Shown piece after piece: positions 28,368 to 36,674 of a stretch of DNA of 64,000 nt. Position 1 is the stretch's first letter, and every line of letters starts with the position of its first letter. The position numbers were made by a program, and so were the translations under genes. The stretch is taken from contig OZ246983.1 in assembly GCA_965232595.1 (NCBI GenBank), positions 1,364,001 through 1,428,000 on the forward strand, given 5' to 3'. The stretch is from SZUA-309 sp965232595 (GTDB lineage: Bacteria; Pseudomonadota; Gammaproteobacteria; Pseudomonadales; Azotimanducaceae). The notes under the pieces were generated by a model. That model was not told where the DNA came from, did no database searches, and saw nothing but the letters and a program-made list of their open reading frames with translations.

Positions 28368-28982
28368 TCAGCTCTGGGCCGGTGCTTTGCTGACCACCAC
28401 CATGGCAGCCCGAACCAGGCGGCCGTTCAGCGTGTAACCTGCCTGCATCACGTCGAGCACCGAGTTCGGCTCGGCATCCGGGTTCTCGACCATGGCCATG
28501 GCCTCGTGCAGCTGCGGGTCGAAGGGCTCGCCAACAGGGTGAATGCGGCTGATGCCCGTCTTCTCCAGCACGTCGAGGAAAAGCTTCAGCGACAGCTCCA
28601 CCCCTTCGCCAATCGCGTTCGCGTCTGCGGAGTCCGCCCCGCTGCCGGCCGCTTCCACCGCCTTCTCCAGGCTGTCGATCACGGGCAACAGCTCCGAGGT
28701 GAACTTCTCGAGGGCAAACTTATGAGCGTTCTCAACGTCCCTGGCAGCACGCCGACGGATGTTCTCCGCTTCCGCCTGACCGCGCAGGGCCTGGTCTTTC
28801 AGGGCCTCCACCTCTTCCCGGGCGGCGGCAAGCTGGGCGGCCAGCTCATCCGCTGATGCTGCCTGCGCCCCGGCGCCGGCGGCGTCTGCATCGCTGGTCC
28901 CAGCTTCCGCGGCCTGGTTTTCGTCAACCTTCTGGTCGAGCTGCTCGCTCAGGTCGTCTTTTTTGTCCTCGGCGTCTGCCAT
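28368..28982 (-). CDS. grpE: Nucleotide exchange factor GrpE
   Basis: Releases ADP from DnaK and works as a thermosensor. It has 204 residues: an acidic, low-complexity N-terminus (1-60), a long coiled coil (about 60-115) and a C-terminal beta domain with the conserved GVELSLKLFLDVLEK and VMQAGYTLNGRLVRAAMV blocks. A GAGG sequence is placed 7 bases before the ATG. It is the first gene downstream of the strongest heat-shock-type promoter in the window. Confidence 0.97.
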   Translation of the reverse strand: MADAEDKKDDLSEQLDQKVDENQAAEAGTSDADAAGAGAQAASADELAAQLAAAREEVEALKDQALRGQAEAENIRRRAARDVENAHKFALEKFTSELLPVIDSLEKAVEAAGSGADSADANAIGEGVELSLKLFLDVLEKTGISRIHPVGEPFDPQLHEAMAMVENPDAEPNSVLDVMQAGYTLNGRLVRAAMVVVSKAPAQS

Positions 28983-29022
28983 CTGGCCTCGTTCTCCGCT
29001 TCAAGGGTGTATTGCCACCCGG

Positions 29023-29053
29023 AAAGTGGGGGCAGGTGGGTGCAATTCAAGGG
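29023..29053 (-). promoter_or_regulatory. Sigma-32 heat-shock promoter upstream of grpE
   Basis: On the minus strand CCCTTGAA (29046-29053), 14 bases, then CCCCACTTT (29023-29031), very close to the RpoH consensus. A perfect 14-bp palindrome CCCGGAATTCCGGG (29060-29073) lies just upstream of the -35. No CIRCE repeat (TTAGCACTC-N9-GAGTGCTAA) is present. Confidence 0.75.
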
Positions 29054-29097
29054 GCAACACCCGGAATTCCGGGCGTTATTTTGCAGTGCAGGTCGGT

Positions 29098-30174
29098 TCA
29101 GGTCTGGTTGATGGCAGCACCCAGCAGCCTGGCCGTGACATCCACCACCGGAATCACTTCCTGATAGGCCATCCGCGTTGGGCCAACGACCCCGAGCACG
29201 CCGGCCAGCTGCCCCTGCACCTCATAAGGCGCGGTCACCACAGACACCTCTTCAAACAGCTCGTAGCCGGATTCCTCGCCGATGAACAGCTGAATGCCAT
29301 GAGTTTCCAGGCAGCGGTCCAGCAGGTGCAGGATGTTGCCCTTGTGCGAGAACGCATCGAACAGGGTCCGGACCGTGTCCGTGTCAGCGCTCATGTCGAG
29401 CAGCCGGTTCTCCCCGGATACCACCACCTGGGTAGCATCATCCGCCGCAGTTTCAGGCTCCACGAACACCTGCGAAGCCACATCGAGGGTGGTCTGCATC
29501 AGGTTGTCCATGCGGTCCTTGTCCGCCTGCATGCTGGCCAGCAGGGCGCTGCGGATGCGCATCAGCGAGCTGCCACCGAACTCCCGATTGATGAAGTTGG
29601 CCGCCTGGGTCAGCTCCACCTCGGTGTACTCGCGGCCGGTGTGGATCACCCGGTTTTCCACTTCCCGGTCATTCAGCACCAGGATCACCAGCACCCGATC
29701 GCCGGACAGCGGCAGAAACTCCACCTGCCGGAGCGCCACATGATCCCGTCGCGGCAGGGTGATCACACAGGTCATCTGGGTGAGATGGGAGAGCAGGCTG
29801 GAAGCGGAGTTCACCAGCTCCTGCGGCGACAGATCCGGATTCAGCTCCTGCTCCAGCTGCTCGAGCTGCTTGCTTTCCAGCGGGTCCAGGGACAGCAGCG
29901 TGTCGACGAAAAACCGCAGCCCGCGGTTGGTGGGGATCTTGCCGGCGGATGTGTGCGGCGACTGAACCAGACCCTGAGCCTCCAGATCCGACATGATGTT
30001 GCGCACCGTCGCCGAGCTCACCCCGACGGCGGGCAGCGATGCGAGCCGTTTCGATGCCACGGGAACGCCCTGAGCGAGGTACTCCTCGACCAGCATCTTG
30101 AACAGCGATTGCGCACGCGGATCAACCGGATCTTCCACCAACTCCAGGGCTTCCTTTAATCTATAACCGCTCAC
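29098..30174 (-). CDS. hrcA: Heat-inducible transcription repressor HrcA
   Basis: Represses heat-shock operons by binding CIRCE in species where it is studied. It has 358 residues: an N-terminal winged helix (SSATVRNIMSDLEAQGLV), a GAF-like middle and the typical PTNRGLRFFVDTLL and SVVTAPYEVQGQLAGVLGVVGPTRM segments. The start is a GTG, 33 bases from the divergent recN ATG. Downstream are grpE, dnaK and dnaJ. No CIRCE is seen at any of these genes within the window, so its targets may lie elsewhere (for example groESL). Confidence 0.96.
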   Translation of the reverse strand: MSGYRLKEALELVEDPVDPRAQSLFKMLVEEYLAQGVPVASKRLASLPAVGVSSATVRNIMSDLEAQGLVQSPHTSAGKIPTNRGLRFFVDTLLSLDPLESKQLEQLEQELNPDLSPQELVNSASSLLSHLTQMTCVITLPRRDHVALRQVEFLPLSGDRVLVILVLNDREVENRVIHTGREYTEVELTQAANFINREFGGSSLMRIRSALLASMQADKDRMDNLMQTTLDVASQVFVEPETAADDATQVVVSGENRLLDMSADTDTVRTLFDAFSHKGNILHLLDRCLETHGIQLFIGEESGYELFEEVSVVTAPYEVQGQLAGVLGVVGPTRMAYQEVIPVVDVTARLLGAAINQT

Positions 30175-30207
30175 TTCAATCTATAGCCTTTGTCTCGAGC
30201 CCGCGCA

Positions 30208-31851
30208 ATGCTCAAAACCCTAACCGTTAGTAACTTCGCCCTGGTGGACGAGCTGGAAATTCAGTTCGGCTCCGGCCTGACCGTAATCACGGGCGAATCG
30301 GGCGCGGGCAAATCCATCCTGCTTGCTGCCCTGTCGCTGGTTCTCGGCGAGCGTGCCGCCACCGACACCATCCGGCCCGGAGCCAGCCGAGCAGACGTCA
30401 GCGCCGAGTTCGACCTCAGCGCCATCGACTCGGCGCTGGCCTATCTGGCCGAACACGACCTGAACGATCCGGACCAGCCCGGACGGGCGCTGGTGCGCCG
30501 GGTGATCAACGCGGACGGCCGTTCGAGGGCCTTCCTGAACGGCACCCCGGTCAACCTGTCGGTGCTGCGCGAGCTCACCGGCGGTTTGATCGACATCCAC
30601 GGTCAGGACGACAACGTCCGTCTGGCGGATCCCGCCGTGCAGCGCATGCTGCTGGATGGCTACGGGGTGGAGGCCAAGGTGCTGGCAGCCTGTCGGGAGT
30701 CCTTCCACGGCTGGAAAGCAGCTGAGGCTGAGCTTGCGCGGATGCAGGAGCAGGTGCAGAGCAACGAGGACCGGGCCGCGCTGCTTGCCTATCAGCTCGA
30801 GGAGCTGGACGAAGCCGCGCCCGAGCCCGGTGAGTTCGAGACCATCGAGCAGACCCACAAGCGCCTCTCCCAGGCGCAGTCCACCCGAGAGGTGGTGGCC
30901 GATGCGCTGTCAGCGCTGGAACAGGCAGACGCGCTCGGCCAGGCCCAGACCAGCCTGGCCCGGATCGACGACGACCACCCGGACCTCAACGCCGCACGCG
31001 AAACGCTGACGACGGTCAGCGATCTGATCCTCGATGCCGGCCGCGATCTGCGCGCGTTCGAGGAGAGCCTGTCCGTGGATCCGGAGTCGCTGCAGGCCCT
31101 GGAGTCCAGGCTGTCGCTGCTCCACGATCTGGCGCGCAAGCATCGGGTCAGCCCGGAAAACCTGCCCGCCCACATCGACATGCTGCGAGCGGAGCTGGAC
31201 GGGATGAGCACGGATCGATCCAATCTGGAGGGGCTGGCAGAGGCGGCCAAGCGTCAGGAGAGCGACTACCGCAAGCACTCGAAGAAGCTGAGCCGGCAAC
31301 GCCAGGCGGCCGCAGACGGTTTCTGCCAGACAGTCAGCCAGCACATGAACACCCTGGGCATCAAAGGCGGCGCGCTCAGCCTCACTTTCCACCCGCGGGA
31401 GAGCGAACATGGCGCCGAGGCCGTGGAGTACGAGTGCATCACCAACCCGCGCTACCCAGCCGCCCCCCTGGGCAGGATCGCCTCAGGTGGCGAGCGGGCC
31501 CGGATCAGCCTGGCGATCCAGATCGTTGCCGCTGCCAAGAACCAGCTGCCGAGCCTGATCCTCGATGAGGCGGACGTTGGCGTCGGCGGCACCACCGCCG
31601 ACGTGGTCGGGCGGCTATTACGCGGCCTGGCAGAGCACACCCAGGTGATCTGCATCACCCACGCGCCGCAGATCGCGGCGCTCGGCGTCGAGCACCTGAA
31701 GGTGAGCAAAGACAGCGAGCAGGACACCCGGATTGCCGAGCTGGACGACGGCGAACGGGTGGACGAGCTGGCCAGAATGCTGGCCGGCGCCCGGATCACC
31801 GATGAGTCGCGAGACTACGCGCGCACGCTCCTGGAGGACGCCGGGGCCTGA
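30208..31851 (+). CDS. recN: DNA repair protein RecN
   Basis: An SMC-like ATPase in double-strand break repair. It has 547 residues from the ATG at 30208; a TTG 18 bases earlier is less likely. The P-loop GESGAGKS lies at 29-36, followed by a long coiled-coil-rich middle (about 150-390). The C-terminal signature ASGGERARISLAIQI and the Walker B LILDEADVGVGG precede THAPQIAALG. It diverges from hrcA. No CTGT-N8-ACAG LexA box could be seen in the 33-base gap. Confidence 0.97.
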   Translation: MLKTLTVSNFALVDELEIQFGSGLTVITGESGAGKSILLAALSLVLGERAATDTIRPGASRADVSAEFDLSAIDSALAYLAEHDLNDPDQPGRALVRRVINADGRSRAFLNGTPVNLSVLRELTGGLIDIHGQDDNVRLADPAVQRMLLDGYGVEAKVLAACRESFHGWKAAEAELARMQEQVQSNEDRAALLAYQLEELDEAAPEPGEFETIEQTHKRLSQAQSTREVVADALSALEQADALGQAQTSLARIDDDHPDLNAARETLTTVSDLILDAGRDLRAFEESLSVDPESLQALESRLSLLHDLARKHRVSPENLPAHIDMLRAELDGMSTDRSNLEGLAEAAKRQESDYRKHSKKLSRQRQAAADGFCQTVSQHMNTLGIKGGALSLTFHPRESEHGAEAVEYECITNPRYPAAPLGRIASGGERARISLAIQIVAAAKNQLPSLILDEADVGVGGTTADVVGRLLRGLAEHTQVICITHAPQIAALGVEHLKVSKDSEQDTRIAELDDGERVDELARMLAGARITDESRDYARTLLEDAGA

Positions 31852-31906
31852 GGCCTGTCCGGCAGCGGCTCGAATTCGCGGCATTTTGGCAGTAAGATCC
31901 GCCGCC

Positions 31907-32326
31907 ATGCGAATCATGCTTGCCACTATTGCCTGTGCCTCCCTCGTCCTGGCGGGCTGCAGCTTCAAGCGCCCCAGGCTGCCTCGGGTGCACAAGCTGA
32001 CCGTGCAGCAGGGCAATGTGATCAACCAGGACATGGTCGACAAGCTGCGTCCCGGGATGACCCGCAGTCAGGTCGCCTTCGTCATGGGCGAGCCGGTGGT
32101 TCGAAACTCCTTCAACGACGACCGCTGGGACTACGTGTACACCATCGAGCTGCCCGGCGTTTACAGCACCACCCAGACCGTGAGCCTCTACTTCGTGGAC
32201 GAGCAGCTGGCGTACTTCACCGGCGATGTGGTGCCCTCGCGGGTTCAGGAAGCAGCGGAAGCCGAAGAGGCTGCGACGGCCGAAACGGCCACTGCCGAGG
32301 CGGCAGAGAGCCAGGACTCAGACTGA
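31907..32326 (+). CDS. bamE: Outer membrane assembly lipoprotein BamE (SmpA/OmlA)
   Basis: A lipoprotein of the BAM complex that inserts beta-barrel proteins in the outer membrane. The signal peptide ends in the lipobox LVLAGC with Cys18. The fold motif QQGNVINQDMVDKLRPGMTRSQV, seen in part as LRPGMTRSQV, and MGEPVVRNSFNDDRWDYVY are typical. It has 139 residues, with an Ala/Glu-rich tail of about 30 residues not found in E. coli. It lies downstream of recN and converges on rnfH. Confidence 0.96.
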   Translation: MRIMLATIACASLVLAGCSFKRPRLPRVHKLTVQQGNVINQDMVDKLRPGMTRSQVAFVMGEPVVRNSFNDDRWDYVYTIELPGVYSTTQTVSLYFVDEQLAYFTGDVVPSRVQEAAEAEEAATAETATAEAAESQDSD

Positions 32327-32335
32327 TCGACCCGT

Positions 32336-32608
32336 TCAGCCTTGGTCGCTGACTCGGCGACGCCGGGCTTCCTTCGGATCCATTAACAGAGAGCGATAGA
32401 CCTCGACCCGGTCATCGGGCCCGAGCCTCTCATCCTGATCGACGATCCTGCCGAAGATGCCTACCGTCTGCGCGTCGAGATCCAGCTCTGAAAAAGGCGG
32501 GATGCGGGACACCGCCTGCAGCGCGTCGCGGACGCGAGCGCCGGTTTCCAGCTCCAGATGCAGGCGATGCTGAACATCCGGCAGCGCGTAGACGACCTCG
32601 ACGTGCAC
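32336..32608 (-). CDS. rnfH: RnfH family Ubiquitin-like protein (RatB)
   Basis: A 90-residue beta-grasp protein of the UPF0125/RnfH family. The visible family features are VEVVYALPDVQ at the start, VGIFGRIV and RVEVYRSLLMDPKEARRRR at the end. The GTG start has TGAGG about 6 bases upstream and lies 8 bases after the ratA stop, the usual pair order. The exact role is not established for the family. Confidence 0.9.
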   Translation of the reverse strand: MHVEVVYALPDVQHRLHLELETGARVRDALQAVSRIPPFSELDLDAQTVGIFGRIVDQDERLGPDDRVEVYRSLLMDPKEARRRRVSDQG

Positions 32609-32616
32609 GGCAAACC

Positions 32617-33051
32617 TCAGCGGGCGCCGAGCAGGTCGTCGGCTCGGGCGCAGAACGCATCCACCATCTGGTCTGCGGCCTTGTTGAAAACAGCGCCGAG
32701 CAACGACTTCATGCCCGACAGCTGAAAGCTCAGATCCAGCTCGACCCGACACCCCTCGTCGTCGCCTAGCCGGACGAAGGTCCAACCACCGGTCAGCTCT
32801 TTGAACGGGCCCGAAACCAGGACCATCTCGATACGCTCGAACGGGGTGAGCCGATTTCTCGTGGTAAAGGTCTCGGTGATGCCGCTCGCTGACAGGCTGA
32901 GCGCCGCAACTACCTCGTCGGCCGACTCCTCGAGCACATCGGCCCCGGAGCACCAGGGCAGAAACTCCGGGTAGCGCAGCACATCGTTGACGATGGCAAA
33001 AACGTCTGCCGCCGGGTACGGCAGCAGCGCCGATCGTTGCACCCTGGCCAA
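32617..33051 (-). CDS. ratA: RatA-like SRPBCC/START-domain protein (coenzyme Q-binding type)
   Basis: A 144-residue single START-like domain. The N-terminus ARVQRSALLPYPAADVFAIVNDVLRYPEFLPWC is the recognisable family start (key runs: LPYPA, VNDVLRYPEFLPWC). In E. coli RatA was described as a 70S-association inhibitor, and homologues as ubiquinone-binding Coq10-like proteins, so function is uncertain. The start is a TTG three bases after the transporter stop; a GTG three codons later is possible. Co-transcribed with rnfH. Confidence 0.9.
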   Translation of the reverse strand: MARVQRSALLPYPAADVFAIVNDVLRYPEFLPWCSGADVLEESADEVVAALSLSASGITETFTTRNRLTPFERIEMVLVSGPFKELTGGWTFVRLGDDEGCRVELDLSFQLSGMKSLLGAVFNKAADQMVDAFCARADDLLGAR

Positions 33052-33054
33052 GGC

Positions 33055-34416
33055 TCAGCCCAGCAGCGTGTTCACGAAGACGATGAGCACCGATACGGGC
33101 GCCAGGATTCCGGCCAGCAGCTTCCAGAGCACCGACTTGAAGCCGCCATCGATGCCGAGCTGGGCGCCGATCACGGTCTTCGGCAACGCCCAGGCACCAA
33201 ACAGCGCGATGAACAAGCCGCCGACCGGCAACAGCACTTTGTCCGTCACGAACGAGGCGAAGTCGAAGAACGTGGGCTGGCCGAGGACGTTCACATCAGC
33301 CCAGTAGTTGAAGGAGAAGACGGTGCCGAGCCCGAGGATCCAGCTGAAGACGCCGAGAGAAATCGCCACCCGACCCCGCTTGGCGTTGTACTCCTCCACC
33401 AGGTAAGCGAGCGCGGGCTCGCTGATGGAGATGGCCGAGGTGATGGCGGCGAAGCTGACCAGAATGAAAAAGATGGTGCCGAAGATGGCGCCCAACGGCA
33501 TCTGCCCGAAGGCGAGCGGCACGGTGACGAACATCAGCCCGGGTCCCTGAGCCGGCTCCAGCCCGTTGGCGAAAACGATCGGGAAGATCACCAGACCGGC
33601 GACCACCGCCACCAGCGTGTCGAGAAAGGCGATGATAGAGACCGTTGAGAAGATCGATGCGCTGCTCGGCACGTAAGCGCCGTAGGCCATGATGGCCCCC
33701 ATGCCGAGGCTCAGCGTGAAAAATGCCTGACCCATGGCCGCCAGCACCGCGTCCGGCGTCAGCGAGGCGAAGTCGAGCCGGAACATGAAGTCCACGCCCT
33801 GAGACCAGCCGTCCGAGGTCACCGAGTAGCCGAGCAGCACCGCCATCAGCACGAACAGCATGGGCATGAACCAGCGCACGGCCGTTTCCAGCCCGCTGAT
33901 CACCCCGCGGGAGATGATGTAGACCGTGAGGATCATGAACAGGGTCTGCCAGAAGATGAGCTGCAGCGGGTCGGCCAGGAAGTCGTTGAACAGGCTCCCC
34001 GCCTGCTCGGCCGTTGCCCCATCCAGGGCGCCGCTGCCCATCTGCAGGATGTAGTAAAGCGCCCAGCCGGCGATCACAACGTAGTAGGAGAGGATCAGGA
34101 AACCGGCCAGCACTCCGGACCAGCCGACCAGAACCCAGGCCGGGCTGCGATGGTGCTGCTTGATCAGGTGCCGCATGGTGTTGATGGGGCTCTGCCGACC
34201 TTCGCGGCCGATCAGCACCTCGGCCATCATGATGGGAATGCCGATGAAAGCGATGCAGAGCAGGTAGAGGATGACGAAGGCGCCACCACCGTTCTCGCCA
34301 GCGATGTAGGGGAACTTCCAGATGTTGCCGAGGCCGACGGCAGATCCCGCCGCTGCCAGCACGAACAACCAGCGATTCGACCACATCCCGTGACGCGATT
34401 CGGTAGGCCCTGCCAT
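33055..34416 (-). CDS. Sodium-dependent transporter, neurotransmitter:sodium symporter (NSS/LeuT) family
   Basis: An inner-membrane sodium-coupled amino-acid-type importer. It has 453 residues with about 11-12 membrane helices. The family signature SAVGLGNIWKFPYIAGENGGGAF in helix 1 supplies sodium- and substrate-contacting residues (key part GLGNIWKFPY). The ATG at 34416 has GGAG about 6 bases before; the longer open frame upstream is not supported. It is inserted between ratA and smpB, which are usually adjacent and divergent. Substrate unknown. Confidence 0.92.
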   Translation of the reverse strand: MAGPTESRHGMWSNRWLFVLAAAGSAVGLGNIWKFPYIAGENGGGAFVILYLLCIAFIGIPIMMAEVLIGREGRQSPINTMRHLIKQHHRSPAWVLVGWSGVLAGFLILSYYVVIAGWALYYILQMGSGALDGATAEQAGSLFNDFLADPLQLIFWQTLFMILTVYIISRGVISGLETAVRWFMPMLFVLMAVLLGYSVTSDGWSQGVDFMFRLDFASLTPDAVLAAMGQAFFTLSLGMGAIMAYGAYVPSSASIFSTVSIIAFLDTLVAVVAGLVIFPIVFANGLEPAQGPGLMFVTVPLAFGQMPLGAIFGTIFFILVSFAAITSAISISEPALAYLVEEYNAKRGRVAISLGVFSWILGLGTVFSFNYWADVNVLGQPTFFDFASFVTDKVLLPVGGLFIALFGAWALPKTVIGAQLGIDGGFKSVLWKLLAGILAPVSVLIVFVNTLLG

Positions 34417-34549
34417 CTTTTCTCCAACGCCCTGACTCGTTGGCCGGGCATTTTGAACCACGGTTAGACGGGCGACAACCAGCCACGGGACCCGGCCCGT
34501 GCGAACCAGGCGACGGTAACGCGCCGGCAAATGTCTCTATAATCCGCCG

Positions 34550-35023
34550 ATGGCAGGCAAGAAGAAAAAACCGGAGTCGAACACCATCGCCCTGAACAAG
34601 CGGGCGAAGTTCGATTACGAGCTCAGCGAGAAGTTCGAAGCCGGCATGGTGCTGGAAGGATGGGAAGTGAAAGCCATTCGCTCCGGCAACGTGCAGCTCA
34701 CGGACAGCTACGTGCTGCTGCGCGACGGCGAAGCCTGGCTGCTCGGCGCCAACATCATGCCGTTGAGCAGCGCCTCGACGCACGTGGTCGCCGACCCGCA
34801 GCGGACCCGGAAGCTGCTGCTCCATGCCAAGGAGCTCGCGCGGATCTACGCCGGGACGTCACAGAAGGGCCTGACCTGCGTCGCCACAGCCATGTACTGG
34901 AAGGGCAACAAGGTGAAGTGCGAGATAGCGCTCGGCCGCGGCAAGAAGTCGCACGACAAACGCTCGAGCGAGCGGGACAAAGACTGGGACCGCCAGAAAG
35001 AAAGGCTGATGAAGCACGGTTGA
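34550..35023 (+). CDS. smpB: SsrA-binding protein SmpB
   Basis: Binds tmRNA and brings it to stalled ribosomes. It has 157 residues: the OB-fold core with the N-terminal NKRAKFDYEL, GWEVKAIRSGNVQL and MPLSSAST-type blocks, and a basic C-terminal tail (KSHDKRSSERDKDWDRQKER). The start ATG has little Shine-Dalgarno sequence. A 6-bp hairpin (35022-35037) covers the stop codon. No tmRNA gene was found next to it. Confidence 0.97.
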   Translation: MAGKKKKPESNTIALNKRAKFDYELSEKFEAGMVLEGWEVKAIRSGNVQLTDSYVLLRDGEAWLLGANIMPLSSASTHVVADPQRTRKLLLHAKELARIYAGTSQKGLTCVATAMYWKGNKVKCEIALGRGKKSHDKRSSERDKDWDRQKERLMKHG

Positions 35024-35053
35024 GCCCCTCCGGGCTCGACTGGCCGTTACCGC

Positions 35054-35539
35054 TCAGGCCCCGATGGATCTCCGCCAGGCGATCATCTCGATGGCCGCCG
35101 CCGCCGCTTCGTAGCCTTTGTTGAACTCATCGTTTGCCGCCCGCGCCTCAGCATCTTCGATTTTGAACACCGGCAGCACCTCAACGATGACCGGCCGTCG
35201 GTACTTGAGCATGGCGTCGGACAGCCCGCGCATGCACTCGTTGGTGATCATCTCGAAGTGCAGCGTCTCGCCTTTGACGATGACGCCGAAGCAGATCACC
35301 GCATCGATCTCACCATCGCGGTCGCCGGCAAGAATGTCCGTTGCCGCCAGCGGCAACTCGAGCGAACCCGGCAGCGTGTGCACGTCGATCTGGCTGAAGC
35401 CCTGCTGAGACAGGACCCGCTCGCAGGTGCCGGACATGCTGCCGACGATCTCCGGGTACCACTTTGACTGCAGAATGGCGATCCGCCCGGGGTTCTCGAT
35501 GGTCGGTAGGGCACTCAGATCGACGACGGTTTTTGCCAT
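35054..35539 (-). CDS. 6,7-dimethyl-8-ribityllumazine synthase-like protein (RibH family)
   Basis: The family makes the riboflavin precursor lumazine. It has 161 residues. The active-site region CFGVIVKGETLHFEMITNE contains the expected G-x-T-x-H-F with the catalytic histidine. The first substrate-contact motif reads SKWYPEIV, with Trp where most enzymes have the Phe of RFN/E, and the C-terminal motif is VLPVFKIEDAEAR rather than the usual GVLTT. No other rib gene is nearby. It may be a second, divergent RibH (RibH2-like); activity is uncertain. Confidence 0.8.
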   Translation of the reverse strand: MAKTVVDLSALPTIENPGRIAILQSKWYPEIVGSMSGTCERVLSQQGFSQIDVHTLPGSLELPLAATDILAGDRDGEIDAVICFGVIVKGETLHFEMITNECMRGLSDAMLKYRRPVIVEVLPVFKIEDAEARAANDEFNKGYEAAAAAIEMIAWRRSIGA

Positions 35540-35679
35540 GGGCTCAGCCTGCTGCTCGCTGCCTTGAAACGGGTCCGCAAGGCTAACACAGCTCTGGTGC
35601 CGGGCCCGACGCCTCAGTATGGTTGCGACTGCTACTGGTCACCGCAACCTGCTGGAAAAAGCCGAAGGAGCAAGCAACT

Positions 35680-36279
35680 TTGAGCGATTTCATTCAATGG
35701 CGCCCGCACCCCTGGCACGGCCTGTCCACCGGCAAGGCGGCGCCGGAGCTGGTCAACGCTTTCATCGAGATCACGCCCTTCGATCTGGTGAAGTACGAGG
35801 TGGACAAGGAGACCGGCTACCTGCGGGTGGACCGGCCGCACAAAACGTCCTCTCTGCCACCTACCCTGTACGGCTTCGTGCCGAAGACCTACTGCGGGGA
35901 GCGGGTGAAAGCGCTGATGCCGGGCGCCGAGCGGGGAGACGAGGACCCGCTGGACATCTGCGTGATCAGCGAGCGGCCGATCGCCAAGGCGGAGGTCATC
36001 CTGACTGCAAGGGTGCTCGGCGGCCTGCCGATGCTCGATGGCGGCGAGGCCGACGACAAGATCGTCGCCGTGCTGGCGAACGACGAGATCTGGACGGACG
36101 TCAGGGATATCTCCCAGCTGCCGGAACGCTTCACCTCACGACTGCGTCACTACTTCAGCACCTACAAAACCCTGCCCGGAGAGCCTTCGGTGGTGGAGGT
36201 TGGAGAACCTTACTCACGCGACCATGCGGTGAAAGTGATTGAAGCGGCGGTGGCCGATTATCAGGAGGAGTTCGGCTGA
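35680..36279 (+). CDS. ppa: Inorganic pyrophosphatase (family I)
   Basis: Hydrolyses pyrophosphate and so drives biosynthetic reactions. The start is TTG at 35680, which has AAGGAG (35665-35670) 9 bases before; the ATG-like start upstream has none. It has 199 residues. The metal-binding signature DEDPLDICVI, with the flanking KYEVDKETGYLRVDR and YGFVPKTYC, is typical of family I enzymes, and the C-terminal RLRHYFSTYK supplies further active-site residues. Confidence 0.94.
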   Translation: MSDFIQWRPHPWHGLSTGKAAPELVNAFIEITPFDLVKYEVDKETGYLRVDRPHKTSSLPPTLYGFVPKTYCGERVKALMPGAERGDEDPLDICVISERPIAKAEVILTARVLGGLPMLDGGEADDKIVAVLANDEIWTDVRDISQLPERFTSRLRHYFSTYKTLPGEPSVVEVGEPYSRDHAVKVIEAAVADYQEEFG

Positions 36280-36292
36280 CCGGCTGAAGGCT

Positions 36293-36565
36293 TCATCGCT
36301 TCACCCTGGCGAAGAGGTCCACCAGCTCATCGAACTTCTTCCGCTGCTCCTGCTCATCCCCTGACTGAATGGCAGACGCCACGCAGGTCGCGGTGTGGTC
36401 TTTCAGAATGGCATCTTCCACTCTTGCCAGGGCCGACTTGATGGCCTGCACCTGCTGCAGCACCTCGATGCAGTAACGCTCCTCCTCAATCATTCTGCCG
36501 ATGCCACGCACCTGCCCTTCGATCCGGTTAAGGCGCCGTATGGTTGCTTCTTTATCGAGATTCAC
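36293..36565 (-). CDS. csoR: Copper-sensing transcriptional repressor, CsoR family
   Basis: An all-helical DUF156 repressor that leaves DNA when Cu(I) binds. The GTG start with GGAG 6 bases before gives 90 residues. The Cu(I) ligand set Cys32, His57, Cys61 (YCIEVL and DHTATC) matches the C-H-C triad of CsoR; other members such as FrmR lack the last Cys. Basic residues RRLNRIEGQVRG are the DNA-contact helix. It diverges from the copper oxidase gene, with a classical CsoR operator between them. Confidence 0.9.
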   Translation of the reverse strand: MNLDKEATIRRLNRIEGQVRGIGRMIEEERYCIEVLQQVQAIKSALARVEDAILKDHTATCVASAIQSGDEQEQRKKFDELVDLFARVKR

Positions 36566-36644
36566 TTTCTGCTCCGTCGCTCTGGACCACGGGAGTCTCA
36601 TGGCCGCCAGTAACTTTTGCGGTTACTTTGCGTCTTTCTTCAAC

Positions 36645-36665
36645 ATATACCCTATAGGGGTATAT
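36645..36665. promoter_or_regulatory. CsoR operator and copA promoter
   Basis: The arms ATATACCC and GGGTATAT form an 8-bp palindrome with a 5-base centre (TATAG). This A/T-flanked, G/C-tract shape is the known CsoR operator type. It lies 10 bases before the copA ATG and overlaps a possible promoter (TTCAAC 36640-36645, 18 bases, TATAGT 36664-36669), so bound repressor would block RNA polymerase. Confidence 0.75.
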
Positions 36666-36674
36666 AGTATCGCG

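Noticed and set aside
30175..30207. LexA box for recN
   Set aside because: No CTGT-N8-ACAG type site is visible in the short hrcA-recN gap; the SOS control of this recN remains unproven.
33296..34825. Long frame overlapping the NSS transporter in another phase
   Set aside because: Arginine/alanine-rich shadow of the transporter gene; not conserved-looking.
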